From the NCBI GenBank assembly GCA_036250225.1, contig JAPZLL010000025.1, positions 486,747-550,746 on the forward strand: 64,000 nucleotides of DNA. Direction: 5' to 3'. The position numbers and the translations under genes were made by a program. Each line of letters starts with the position of its first letter. Within the stretch, counting starts at the first letter, position 1. This document shows, in pieces, positions 43,371 to 53,782 of this stretch. Below the pieces are notes generated by a model that was not told the origin of the DNA, did no database searches, and worked only from the letters and a program-made list of their open reading frames with translations. This DNA comes from Cercophora sp. LCS_1 (lineage: Eukaryota > Ascomycota > Sordariomycetes > Sordariales > Lasiosphaeriaceae).

Positions 43371-44559
43371 TTACTTCGCCGACCGATCGACCTCAACAGC
43401 AGGGATCAACTCCTCCAAAAACGCCCAATGCGTCTTCTCCGCCCAGCCCTTCTTGAACCACGCATTTGCCGTCTTGGGGAAAAAGTCGATCACGTCAATA
43501 ATATCCGGAGTATGCGCCGCCAAAAACCAGATATCCTTCTCAGCATCAGCCTTTTGCGTCTTGCGAATCGTCTCAATCGTAAGCGGTATATCCTCCGCTA
43601 GCACTGGATCAAAGAAGGGCTGGTCGGGTCGTCTCCCGCGCTTGGTGTTGAGATGTTCGAGCTCCGCTTTGGTGATTTTGGAGCCGGGGCATTGGTATCG
43701 TGGCGGGTGGACATCTGAGTGGAGATGAATGTGGTCCGGGAGGGGCCGCTCGGGAGAGGGACGGATCTGGGCAGAGTGGTGGCAGAGGTCGCCGCCCATG
43801 AAGATGTAGGTGTCGGGATTTTTTGTTGTTCGGGCGAGACCGCCGAGGTGGCCTGTTGTGTGGCCGGGCGTGTCGAGGAGGAAAAAGGAGCCATCACCAA
43901 AGAAGTCGTGGGCGCGGAGGTCGCCTGCTTTAAGTGGGGTTGTAAACGTGATTTCGCGGAGGGTGCGGTTTCTGGGGCTGTTAGTAAGTAAGCGTCATTG
44001 GGGGGGGGAGGATGGAAACATACACGAAATAACGATCGAGGAGGGTTGAGTTTGGATTCGTGGGATACCCAGGGAGGTAGGCGTCGCTGAATCCAGGCCC
44101 CACGACGAGCTCGGTGGTGAGAGGAAAGGTGCCGATATCGCCGATGTGATCAAAGTGGTAGTGACTCCAGATGACACTCTCGATTGATGTCAGGTTGACG
44201 CCGCCCTCCTCGAGGATCTCAGACACATGCTTCTCGATTTGCACGTCCCAACCAGCGCCTTGGAGCTGTTCGAGCACTGCCGGTGCATAGGAGTTGGCCG
44301 GGTCCGCAGGCACCGCCAAATCAAAAACGGCCTTTCTTCCGGTCGAGCTTTCTATGAGAAAGGACCATGATGGGATGACTGGAAAATTATCAAAGCCTTC
44401 TAGTTTGGGGGCCAAAAATGCCTCGTCTGAAACACCTGAGACGCGGAGGGTTGAGTCGACGACGCTGACCTTGGCCACGGCTCCGGATGGGACGTCAAAG
44501 AACTTTGCCGCTGCTGTGGCAGAAGCTGCTCCAAGCAAGAGCGCCGCTGCGGACCTCAT
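43371..44559 (-). CDS. Secreted metallo-beta-lactamase-fold hydrolase, about 380 aa
   Basis: Minus-strand exons are 44559-44024 and about 43977-43371. The acceptor could equally be 6 bp further (43971); both keep the frame. A signal peptide-like start (MRSAAALLLGAASATAAA) precedes the fold. The zinc motif HYHFDH lies at residues 133-138. Later ligands are in DTPGHTTGHLGG and MGGD. WSFLIES and SVIWSH blocks fit the branch related to quorum-quenching lactonases and similar hydrolases. A hydrolytic role on lactones or esters is plausible; the substrate is unknown. A run of about nine C in the coding strand lies within the intron. The gene looks intact. Confidence 0.85.
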
Positions 44560-46087
44560 TTTCGATGGTGAGTTGAAAAGTTGGGACGCTCACTCGAGTT
44601 GAGGGTGACGCTGGAAACAGACAGCAAGACCTGATAGCGAAGAGAGTCTGCAGGCCTTATACGGACCAACAGTCATGTCTTCATCGGTTGGCGCCACCAA
44701 AGTTGCTCAGGTTGCTTCAGTGCGACTTCCCAGAGTCCGAGCCATCCGCAGCAGTCGATGGATGATGCCTGGCTTTCCGCGGGACATGCCGTCCCGCGGA
44801 AGCTTCGCCGGTAAGCAACAGCTCGCTTCGGCATTACCAATCAAGACCTGGTGCAAAGGCCTATGTTCACGGCGCCCACGGAGAAAAGCGCCGACGTGAG
44901 ACGGGAAACTTCGGACAGGAATGCGACATGAATGCTGTTGGCGTTGGTGCAAGGTTCGGGCCAAGGCGGGTTGGTGCGACGACGTCTGCAGTGTGCAGAG
45001 GCATTGGTAATCAAGAACACTGTCACTACCCAGGCCAAGACAGGCAGTCCCCGATGGCCCGCGGGGCCAATAAACACGCCGCACAGCCAACGGAACAGAC
45101 ACGGGACGCCCTTGCTTACCCCGGAAGATACATACCAGCCACGTTCGGCGCTTGAGTTCCTCCGGTATTATCAACTTTCAAAGAGATCGCGTCAGACCTG
45201 CCAAATTGCACAACACCCAACTTCGGAACTTTCATTTTCAGCTTTCCCATATGACAATCGAAAGGGAGACTAGAGAGCTTGACGCTGTGTAGTAGTAGAT
45301 CGTCACGCCACTCCATCGACTACATGGAACGACCTGAAGATCACAGACCCTGCCCGGAGGGAACAGCTGCACGCACCACAATCTAGGTGGAGGTAGCAGC
45401 CTTTCACCGCCGAATTACCACAGATTTGCCATCTAGGCTGTCACGTACCTGGAGCCTACCTTTAGTGTAGCAGGTTCTTACACGACGAGGACTTTTTTTT
45501 AGGTCGATGTTCGTTATACGACCCGACTCCCGGATGTTCGACGCAGCAAATTGACCGAATGACTGGTCGGATATCGTCAAATACCTGCAATGCTGGAGAA
45601 TTTGAGACTTTCAATTGGTCGGGGTCTAATGCAGAGGAGAATAAGTCGTACTGAGATTTGCCTACCTAAGTACCAACCTACTTCGGAAGATAAGGAAGCT
45701 TTCAGAGAGGAAGAATACAGAGAGAACTCCGACCACCGGTTTCTCTGAAATTAAGCCGCTGCATCTGAACCTAGGCTACATTTATTTAGTGAACCTCGGC
45801 CTTCAACTCACCAGCGCTTGTCCATTTCGCTGGAATGCATGGGTTAACCGCTATTACCCACTATATCATTTTATTTAGGTAGCGAAACAGACCTGGTGCT
45901 CAACTTTGCAATCAAATGTGTTCAGGAAGATGCACGTACTCTGATTAACACCTCCCGACCTTTTCCACTACTAATTACGTTTCCTCCCTGCAAGAACAAA
46001 ACACCCGACCGAATCGAAAAGCAAAAAAGAACGCTATTTGGAAAAGGCCCTCATTCCGCCAGAAACCGTGTTCAGGAGCCGCCAAGC
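44560..46087. other. Long region without a recognised gene
   Basis: About 1.5 kb with only short open frames lacking motifs. The part from about 45.4 to 45.9 kb is somewhat AT-richer and holds several CCTAGGT/CCTACCT-like words, which may be repeat relics. Confidence 0.4.
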
Positions 46088-46792
46088 TCACGAAGAGGAC
46101 GCATCCTCGTCAGCCCCATACACCTTCCCCCTCGAACGACTGGGCAAAAACTCCAAGCCCTCCAACGCCATCGTCACCACAAACTCCTTGTCCAACCTCT
46201 GCTGGAGAAACTCGGCCATCATGTCAACGCCTGCGCCCGCCCCACCCGACGTCCAAATCTCCCTCTCCCCATCCATCTCAACAACCCACCGCTCCTCAAC
46301 CCACTTCACCCCCGGCGCCACCGCCCTCGCCGCGCCCATCAAGCCCCGATTCGTGGTCGCCCGCAACCCGTCCAAGACCCCCGCGTGAGCGAGCCAAACG
46401 CTCCCCACGCACGTGGTCATCCACAGCTTTGTCGTCTCCCAGGCCTCTTGGATAAACTTCTTCGCTTCGGCCGGACGATGCGTGAAGAACGGGCCGCCGA
46501 TAAACACCATGTCCAGATCGCGGGGACACGTGTCGTAGGTGTGGGTGGGGACGTACTTGAGGCCGTTGGTGAAGGGTGCGGCCTCGAGGGTCGTGGCGAG
46601 GAAGAAGAATTCCATCTGGGGCGCGTGCGGGGCATAACGGGAGAAGGAGGGGTCCAGCTCTATGGCTTTGGCGAGGTACGAGGCCGAGAGGTTGGCGAGC
46701 ATGTCGATGGGGATGATGTCGGCGAGCTGGACTTCTTCGAGGAGGACGGCTATGCGGAGCGATTTAGCGAGGGGGGTTTGAGGGGACGCCAT
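46088..46792 (-). CDS. DJ-1/PfpI superfamily protein, 234 aa
   Basis: A single exon from an ATG at 46792. The glutamine-amidotransferase-like flavodoxin fold is suggested by IAVLLEEVQLADIIPID at the start, DMVFIGGP near residue 94 and the nucleophile-elbow Cys128 in TTCVGSVWLAHAG. The following block GLRATTN and the WVVEMDGEREIWTSGGAGAG segment are typical of fungal DJ-1/PfpI proteins related to transcription-factor-like or isonitrile hydratase-like members. It is cytosolic with no signal peptide. The biochemical role is unknown; relatives range from chaperones or glyoxalases to stress proteins. There is no damage and no introns. Confidence 0.88.
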   Translation of the reverse strand: MASPQTPLAKSLRIAVLLEEVQLADIIPIDMLANLSASYLAKAIELDPSFSRYAPHAPQMEFFFLATTLEAAPFTNGLKYVPTHTYDTCPRDLDMVFIGGPFFTHRPAEAKKFIQEAWETTKLWMTTCVGSVWLAHAGVLDGLRATTNRGLMGAARAVAPGVKWVEERWVVEMDGEREIWTSGGAGAGVDMMAEFLQQRLDKEFVVTMALEGLEFLPSRSRGKVYGADEDASSS

Positions 46793-47527
46793 TGTGATGG
46801 TGCGAGGGACGGATGGACTGATGACTCAGTTTTGGGAGTTTGAAGGTGAAGGAAGAGATGGATGTTGATTTTGGTGTTTGTGTTGACGTTGAAGAGTCCA
46901 TGGTATTTATGGCTTGTTGGTGAGCTCCGTTGGAGATCGGAGCTTCAAAGCAGCCAAGGAGCTAAGCAAGGGACATGCATTTCAATTGCCGGTTCTTTAC
47001 GAGGTCTTTGTTTCAGCCGTTCGGTCGTTCGCAGGCCTCGTGGCGCTAGCCGGGTGCCGTGGCCAATGGGATATGGTCCGAGAGTGCAACCTCCGACCCG
47101 GTTCGGCGTTTGTCTCGAATTTTTCGGACTCGGGACCGCATCCGGAGTAAAGGTTTCCGAGTTCCGTTGCACATCGGAACGTAACGCGCGCGAGAATATG
47201 CTTTTGTCAGCCGAGGAAATGGTTCTCGCTCGGCTTGCGAGCCGACATGAGCGGACATGAGTGCAATGGCGTGACAAAGGGTGTCGTTGGCTCCTAAGCC
47301 TGTAATTCCCCGGTCCGGGGGCTTTGAGACGCCATTCGGCGTTGCAAGCGATTCCATGTCTATGACGTTGCCCAGGCGAGAGGGAGAGCCCTTGACCGGA
47401 CCGGAGACTGATGATGCATTGTTTCCACAGTTCAGTCGACCTCTGGGACTAAATATAAAGATAAATGAAAACCTACTCGGTCCATACCTATAGACTCAGC
47501 ATCTTCCCACAAGCCACTGTGACCACA
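46793..47527. other. Intergenic
   Basis: This is the promoter side of the DJ-1 gene and 3' flank of the next gene. No gene was recognised. Confidence 0.4.
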
Positions 47528-49598
47528 CTACGCCAACTCGTCCCAGTTATCAACCAGCTCAACCTTGAAAGCCTCACCCTTGATTTCGCCCGTGCTTGTC
47601 TCCAGACCGAGCCAGACCATCCTCCCATCGTGTGAAATATCACCGTAGTTCCGACACAGCTGCTCACCCTTTCTTACGAGCCGGAAAAGACACTTGGACT
47701 TGCCCGGCTCCGAAAGCGTGACCAGCTCAATCTTGAGCAAGTCATCGGCGTCGATAGTCTCCAACAAGACCAGGTGCACCCGGTTGATGATCTTGGCGTT
47801 GAGCACATACGTGTGCATCTCGGGATTGTACGGCGCTGCCTCGAACGGATCTCTCTGCCAAAGCACCTTGCCCGTCGTAACGGCGACGCACTGCAGCACC
47901 GGCCTGCCGGCCCAGTGCCAGTTGTACGTGATGGCCTGACCGTCGTAGGAATGAAGACCACGATTGTTTGGCATGGCGGAGTCGTAGAGCCGTGTGCTCA
48001 GTTCCTTGGCTTCGGACCGGGCTTCCGCAAGCTGAAGCGAGGGCGTGTGGCCGCCCCTGTAGGCCGCGGTGAGATACCGGCCGCTCTTGATGTCAACGAT
48101 GAGATCCCCCTGCATCCACAGCTCCGGTTGCTTGGATAAGATCTCGTCGTTCCAGAAGTTGAGAGTTCTGTTGAAGGTGGCGACGCCGTCCGAATCGAGC
48201 TTGTAGATAAAGAGTTTGTGTCCACGCAGGGCCACGAACGTCGACGTGGAAACAATGTAGAGGCCTGTCCCTGCGTCCTTGGGGTCCCCAAACGGCGGGA
48301 GAGCGATATGTGATGTGGTCTCCCAGGTTGAGCATGATAAGATCACTATGTCCATTCGCTGTTCCAGCATAAGGAACCTTTCGTTGTCGGGCCAGCGTAT
48401 CCGCCATACGGGTAAGCCATCATCGAACCCAAATTCCTTGAGCCACTGACCCTCGTCGAGCGAGTAAATGGCGGTATACCAGAAACCGGCCACCTTGTCA
48501 CCGTCTCGACAGTTTTGGATCACAACAAACTTGCAATTAGGCGAGACAGTCACAAAGTGCTCCTTGACTCCTTTCGGGTGTTTGGTCATTGTTTTGGAGA
48601 AGACGGTCGACCCTGGAGGGGTTTTGGAAACGATAGTCTCGGGAGTGCTCCCCTTCATTCCGCCTAAGGTCGATCTTGGGGACGAGACAGTCGAACTTGA
48701 GAGACTTGTGATCTTGGTACTATCAGCCGTGGTTCTTTTCGCCTCGCCCGTGGTCCACGTGTGAGAGGACATCGTCGAGATTGAGGCGTTCCTGGCCTTG
48801 TTAGCATCAGCCGTGCTTCTGTTCATCCCACTCACCTGCTTGGTTCCTCTGTGCCGTGTTCAGAGCCCGCTATGGTGACCGACTCTGCTTCGGAGAGTGT
48901 ACGGGTATCGGCCAAGTGATCGTTCTCGCCGCAAACCGATTCCACATCCACAACTGTCTCAGCATATGTGGTCATGGTATCCAGGTATCGTTTGATCAGG
49001 TAGTCCTGGCCTTTGGCGTTGTCGTTGTCCTCGTTTTGCGGGATGCTTCTGGTGCTGGCTTGGAGTTCAAGACGCAGGTTTGCGATCTCGTCAAGAATCC
49101 TTGCAACGTCGTCACGCATGGCGCCCGTATCGTCTTTGATGCTCTGAGAGAGCGCCCTGCAAGCAAGTTAGCGACACGATCAATACTGGAACACGGCACT
49201 GACAGAGTGGTAGCCTCGACTGCAATGTTGAGCGACCGCAGGTGCGTGTCTAGCTGCTTGTTCAACCTCTCAATCTCGCCTTTTCCCGACAGGGCCCATC
49301 TCGTTGCGCCAGCGCCGTTGCGGTACTTGTCAAGAACGCCATCGATTTCGTGCAGTATATTTCCGCAGTTGTCAAGAATGGACTGGATCTGGAACTGGAG
49401 TCCTTTTGGGAGCTGGTCTGTGTCGTCGCCGCGAAGCAAGTCAAGGGTGCCACTGAGTTCGCCAAGATGCCGCGATGTCTCCAGGAGGTCCTGTCGCGCA
49501 GATCGTACGGTGCGGACAAACCCGGCGATGCCTGCCGTGGTTCTCGCTGAGACTTGAGCGAGAGACAAGCTCGCGACGGCGATGGAAAGGGGTTCCAT
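47528..49598 (-). CDS. STAND-type N-domain joined to a propeller-like C-terminus, 659 aa
   Basis: Minus-strand exons are 49598-49204, 49156-48836 and 48791-47528. Introns are 47 and 44 bp, GT-AG, and the phases agree. The start MEPLSIAVASLSLAQVSARTT is the typical opening of the fungal STAND/NLR N-terminal domain, followed by helical sequence (LLETSRHLGELSGTLDLL) and a second helical stretch in exon 2. Where a NACHT or NB-ARC NTPase would be expected there is only a Ser/Thr-rich linker of about 80 residues. The last 350 residues form beta-strand-rich, Trp-containing units (VSPNCKFVVIQN, FWYTAIYSL, VWRIRWPDNERFLML) resembling a divergent WD40/quinoprotein-like propeller. No Walker motif exists in the gene. 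It may be an NTPase-less recognition protein or partner of an NLR; that is inference. Confidence 0.75.
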
Positions 49599-49837
49599 TT
49601 TGTGTTGTGAGATGTTTAATGTGAAGTTATGTTTCGGTTGGGTTCAACGAAGCCAGATTGGAGTTGGCGTCTTGGCAATGTCCCTGCTCCATGTTGTTAG
49701 TCGCTTGTGAGTTAGGCTGATGCTATTTTTAGGAGCTGAGATGCAGGCAGCAGTGTCACAATGATGCTCAAGATACCCGTAATGTGTGAACGAAACGCTG
49801 GCTTCACTTCGAGTCCTTTCCAAATCCTAATAAGCTA

Positions 49838-51244
49838 TCAAGCCGGCTCCTTCTCATACGGCTGCATATACGTCAAATTCACCGTCTTGCACCCCTCCTT
49901 CGGCGCCTCCAAAACATTACTCCCATCCAACACATCCCCCAGAAAGTCCAATGCCCTCTGCCGTCCATTCGTCAACTCATCATTGTGCCCACCCCACGTA
50001 TTCCGATGATACAAAATATTGGCCCCATTCGCACAATGATGCTCCACCAACTTATCCGTATCCCGCACCGGTGTCATGTCGTCCTCAATAGCATGATACA
50101 TGAACAACTTCATCCTCGGCGTCCCAAATCCGCCCAGTGTCCCCTCCCGCACAAACATGTCAATCATCCTCGGCACATCCAAATCCCCCTGTCCGCCGAT
50201 GAAATACGCAAAGATGTCCACATAGCAAAAATACACCAACGACTGCCACCCGCTCATCAAACTCGCCCAGAAGAATTCCGTCCCGTTATAGGGTCCCTCC
50301 GTCTTGAGCCGACTCACCACATACTCCCTCTCAGCAGGGTACTGGCTCGTCACACCAATAATCCCCTGCACCAACAACCCCGCCACCTGCGTTCTTGACA
50401 ACCCCGGCCCAGCCGTCCCGACATTCGGCGCCAACCCACCGATCACGGCACCAGCGACTGTCAGGTTCGGCGCGTACCGCTCCGCAAACTCAACCGCTGC
50501 TTCAGTGGCGCTCGCACCGTTGCTGTACCCCCACATGCCCACTTTTACATCCTTCACGCCAAAGATGTCTCGTGCGGCTGTAACAACCGCCTTGATCGAA
50601 TCCAAGGTGACGTGCCCAGCCACGATGTTGGCGCCGTAGCTTGCCAGCGGACCTTCGTAATCCGGCACGGAAACCCACCACCCGCGTGCCAGGGCCGCTT
50701 TGATCTCGCCGTAGGGTTCACCCCATTGGAGACCGAAGGACGGTGATGCGTCGACGCAGGATGTGTCGTACGGGAGTTGGTACGACAGGATTGGTTGGGT
50801 TTCGTTGACAGGACGTGGACGGGTGGGGATGAACACGGTGGTGACGCCCCATGATGCGTTGTCGCGGGAGTCGGTCGAGCGGAAGAGGAGCTGGAAGGTT
50901 GTGGCGACGTTGGCGATGGCGATGGGCGTTGTGTTGTAGGCTGGGTTGCGGATGCGGAGGATGGAGCCGGGCGTGTAGAGGGTGTAGTTGTCTGGGGCGC
51001 GGTACCATGTGTCCCAGGTGGGTGGGGGGAGGTAGGTTCCTGGGTCGGGCTCCGAGTCGGATGCGAAGGAGAGGTGTTTTGGGAGGGGACGGGGAGGGGA
51101 TTTTGGGAGGGAAGGAGGACCGAGTGGACGGGATGGAGGGTAAAAGTTGGAGAGATCAGGGTTTTTGGGTGGTGGTGCGTTGGGGAGGGTGAATTCCCAT
51201 TGTGCGTGGGCGGTGGTGAGGAAAAGGAGGATGAGAGGCTTCAT
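49838..51244 (-). CDS. Secretory lipase (LIP family), 468 aa
   Basis: A single exon. Start chosen at the ATG that opens a signal peptide (MKPLILLFLTTAHAQ) rather than an in-frame ATG 18 codons upstream. A Pro-rich linker (residues 21-55) precedes the catalytic domain. Family features include QPILSYQLPYDTS, the GWWVSVPDYEGPLASY block, the nucleophile Ser241 in GYSNGA, IEDDMTPV near the C-terminal acid and a GGHNDE block with the likely His. Such enzymes, as in Candida LIP proteins, hydrolyse triglycerides and esters outside the cell. The coding sequence is strongly C-rich at third positions. It appears intact. Confidence 0.9.
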   Translation of the reverse strand: MKPLILLFLTTAHAQWEFTLPNAPPPKNPDLSNFYPPSRPLGPPSLPKSPPRPLPKHLSFASDSEPDPGTYLPPPTWDTWYRAPDNYTLYTPGSILRIRNPAYNTTPIAIANVATTFQLLFRSTDSRDNASWGVTTVFIPTRPRPVNETQPILSYQLPYDTSCVDASPSFGLQWGEPYGEIKAALARGWWVSVPDYEGPLASYGANIVAGHVTLDSIKAVVTAARDIFGVKDVKVGMWGYSNGASATEAAVEFAERYAPNLTVAGAVIGGLAPNVGTAGPGLSRTQVAGLLVQGIIGVTSQYPAEREYVVSRLKTEGPYNGTEFFWASLMSGWQSLVYFCYVDIFAYFIGGQGDLDVPRMIDMFVREGTLGGFGTPRMKLFMYHAIEDDMTPVRDTDKLVEHHCANGANILYHRNTWGGHNDELTNGRQRALDFLGDVLDGSNVLEAPKEGCKTVNLTYMQPYEKEPA

Positions 51245-52423
51245 GATGGCGGCGGGTTGAATTGGAATCGAGGGTAGCGTTTCCCGGTTTGAGGACAAAT
51301 CGCTGGGTCAGTTTGTGAGTTTATCGCTTTTACTCGTCGTGCGATTATGCTAAGCGCAATCATCGTCGGCAACGTTACCGAAAGTCTCGGCACACATGGC
51401 AATCTGGGAGTGGGTTTCTAGAACACCGCGCGCTCGCTATGTTTAGGGGGGAGGATTGGCATGTTGCGGGGACAGGCTGCCGTGCTCGTTCCCGCGGCAC
51501 ATGTAAGCTGGTTTGACAGCAAGCCTCTCCAATATCGTGCTAAGCGAACGCCCACATTCCGACAGCCATGTCTTGCCTAATCTGGCCCTTGAACCACATT
51601 TAATGGAACCTGGTTGGTCACGACAGCCACGAGAGAAGCCATGTCGATGTGCCGGGTGACTTTTTCTACTTTGTCCATATTACCCCGGCCAACCAAGCGG
51701 GATCAACCCCACCGCGTCACCACCATCAACCACCAAATCTGAAACTGACAAGCCAAGTCCCGCTACGACTGGGATGAGGGGATCTGGGATCCAAGTCCGC
51801 GTTATTATTCCCGTTCGGATCGTGTTCCGAGAATGCTTGGCAGCCGACTTTTGGTAGTTGTACGCTGCGAATGAACTGCCGTTGGGTCATGTTATTGACC
51901 TAACTGGAAATGATGAATCCTTCACACACAAGCCGATGCGCACAAATTATTGCGCAGATAAAGCTCCCTCCTGAACAGTAAGTAGTCTCAATATCGCCGC
52001 GAGACAACGTGACAGTCGCCCTCATTTGAGATGGACGGTCTGTTATCGCGCTGCCTTACCGAGGGGGGAGGTTACTATTCTTGGCATTTTTACCGATTAT
52101 CTCTGCCGAAGTCCCAGTCCTCCCCTGTACCTGGTCCATGAGCATATTGTGCCATCGATATTCTGTTCATTCTCCCGGCGTGTGCTATCTGGCAAAAGAC
52201 GACAACCTCCCGCCTGCTTCTGTATGGTCCAATCGTGGCCGGCTATACTCGATGTTGTCACCCATGGACTAGACCTGGAGCGAATCAGGTCCGCTGGGCA
52301 GGGAAGAGCAGGCTCAGATAGCGGAAATGTTAGATATAACTCGTCTTTGCAAATCAGTGTTCTACTGTCTGTTCTCGCTTGCTTCGTAGGACGAGATACC
52401 GGGTTACAGTTTCAACCATCATC
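51245..52423. other. Intergenic between divergent lipase and DUF3237 genes
   Basis: About 1.2 kb of mixed composition without a recognisable gene. Confidence 0.4.
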
Positions 52424-52986
52424 ATGCGATTCCTCTCCTATATTGCATCATCACTGCTCTTCGGAGCAACATTTGCAATCGACCGGCTCCCACTGGGCCC
52501 TCAGGCCCTCGATCCCAACGCAGCAACCCCGCCAGGTGTAGCATATTTGTACAGCGCCAACATCACAGTCGGTTTGTCGGTTGACGTCGGTGCTATCCCA
52601 GCGGGCAATGTCACCGTGATACCGATTATCGGCGGCGCCTTGATCGGCCCAAAGGTTGCAGGTGCGCCAACTACCAACTCTTCTCTCTTCTCCTTGTTGA
52701 CAGAAATGTAGGCAAAATCCTGGCCATCGGCGCCGACTGGGGCGTCCAAACAGCACAGGGCATGTACTACTCCGACATGCGTGCGCAGATCAGGACGATG
52801 GACAACGCGAATATTTATGTTCAGATGTCGGGATTGATGCAGGGGAACAACGGTCTGATCTATGTCCGCACGACATTCCAGACCGGCAGCAAAGATTACT
52901 GGTGGATGAACTACGCTTTTGCTTTCGGTACCATGAGGCCGTCTGGCACGGGGTATGTGGTTGATATGTGGCATTTGACGTATTAG
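52424..52986 (+). CDS. Secreted DUF3237 protein, 170 aa
   Basis: Exons are 52424-52661 and 52712-52986, with a 50-bp GT-AG intron; the join restores VAGKILAIGADW. Start taken at the ATG opening a signal peptide (MRFLSYIASSLLFGATFA). DUF3237 features are LYSANITVG, IPIIGGALIGPK, ADWGVQTAQGM, YSDMRAQIRTMDNANIYVQ and the closing YAFAFGTMRPSG block. The family is a small beta-barrel of unknown function, sometimes secreted in fungi. Two N-glycosylation sequons (NIT, NVT) are present. It is intact and of normal length. Confidence 0.87.
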
Positions 52987-53782
52987 CGCGGCGCATATGT
53001 ATAGTATTGATCTGATTGAGATGTGGTGCCCTTGAAAAGGGGCGAAAAGGGGTGATCCACTGGCTCCACATGGTTGCTGGGGAAACTCTAGCCCTGAACA
53101 CCGAGCCCGTAAGCCACTGAATGTGAGGCACTCGACTTTGCAACACGATGGGAGTTGTAGGAACGCGGTTTACCTGCTGCATCGAAGAAGAGCTTCCAGA
53201 TCCCCTGGGGGAAATATCGGCTCCTCGATGCGCAAAAGAAAACAGGAACTTAGATGAATCAGCACTTGGGCCGGCATCAAACTCGTCGCTTTTTTTTCCG
53301 CTTTCTCATATTCTCAATGGTTCCTCTTGAACAATCACCCTCAGGCTGTTCTTGGGTAGCAACAGACTTGGGAGCAGTGTGGCCTAATGTGATGGCGGGG
53401 TCCTATTGCTCGACGCAGCCAAGCCAGCGCTCACAAACCAACGGCCATGACCAATGATGCCCAACCCATGACACGTCTTGCCCTGAACGCGTCAAAGACA
53501 TTCCGTCTTGTCGAGACACGTCACAAGCGTCATGTGCAGGTTTACTACAGCCCAGTCAATCGGCGCCACTGCTCTTGTCAGACACACCACTTTATTTCAG
53601 TTTATTTCCGGCTCAGACAGGAACAGCACTCATGTTCATTGTACCTGCATAGGAAACGTCTACAAAAGCAATGGCATTCTTTGTCAGGAACCCCGATGGA
53701 AATCCTCCCGGCAACTCTGCAAGCCGTCATGTTCTGGCCTCTCTCGATCGTCACATCATTTTTCACACAACCAACACCCACC
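52987..53782. other. Intergenic, upstream of the caspase-like gene
   Basis: The frame of the downstream gene is open for about 110 codons before its chosen ATG, but that stretch is not protein-like. Nothing else was recognised. Confidence 0.4.

Noticed and set aside
45896..46843. A 315-codon plus-strand frame
   Set aside because: It lies opposite the DJ-1/PfpI gene and is rich in Arg, His and Pro, as antisense of GC-rich coding DNA usually is.
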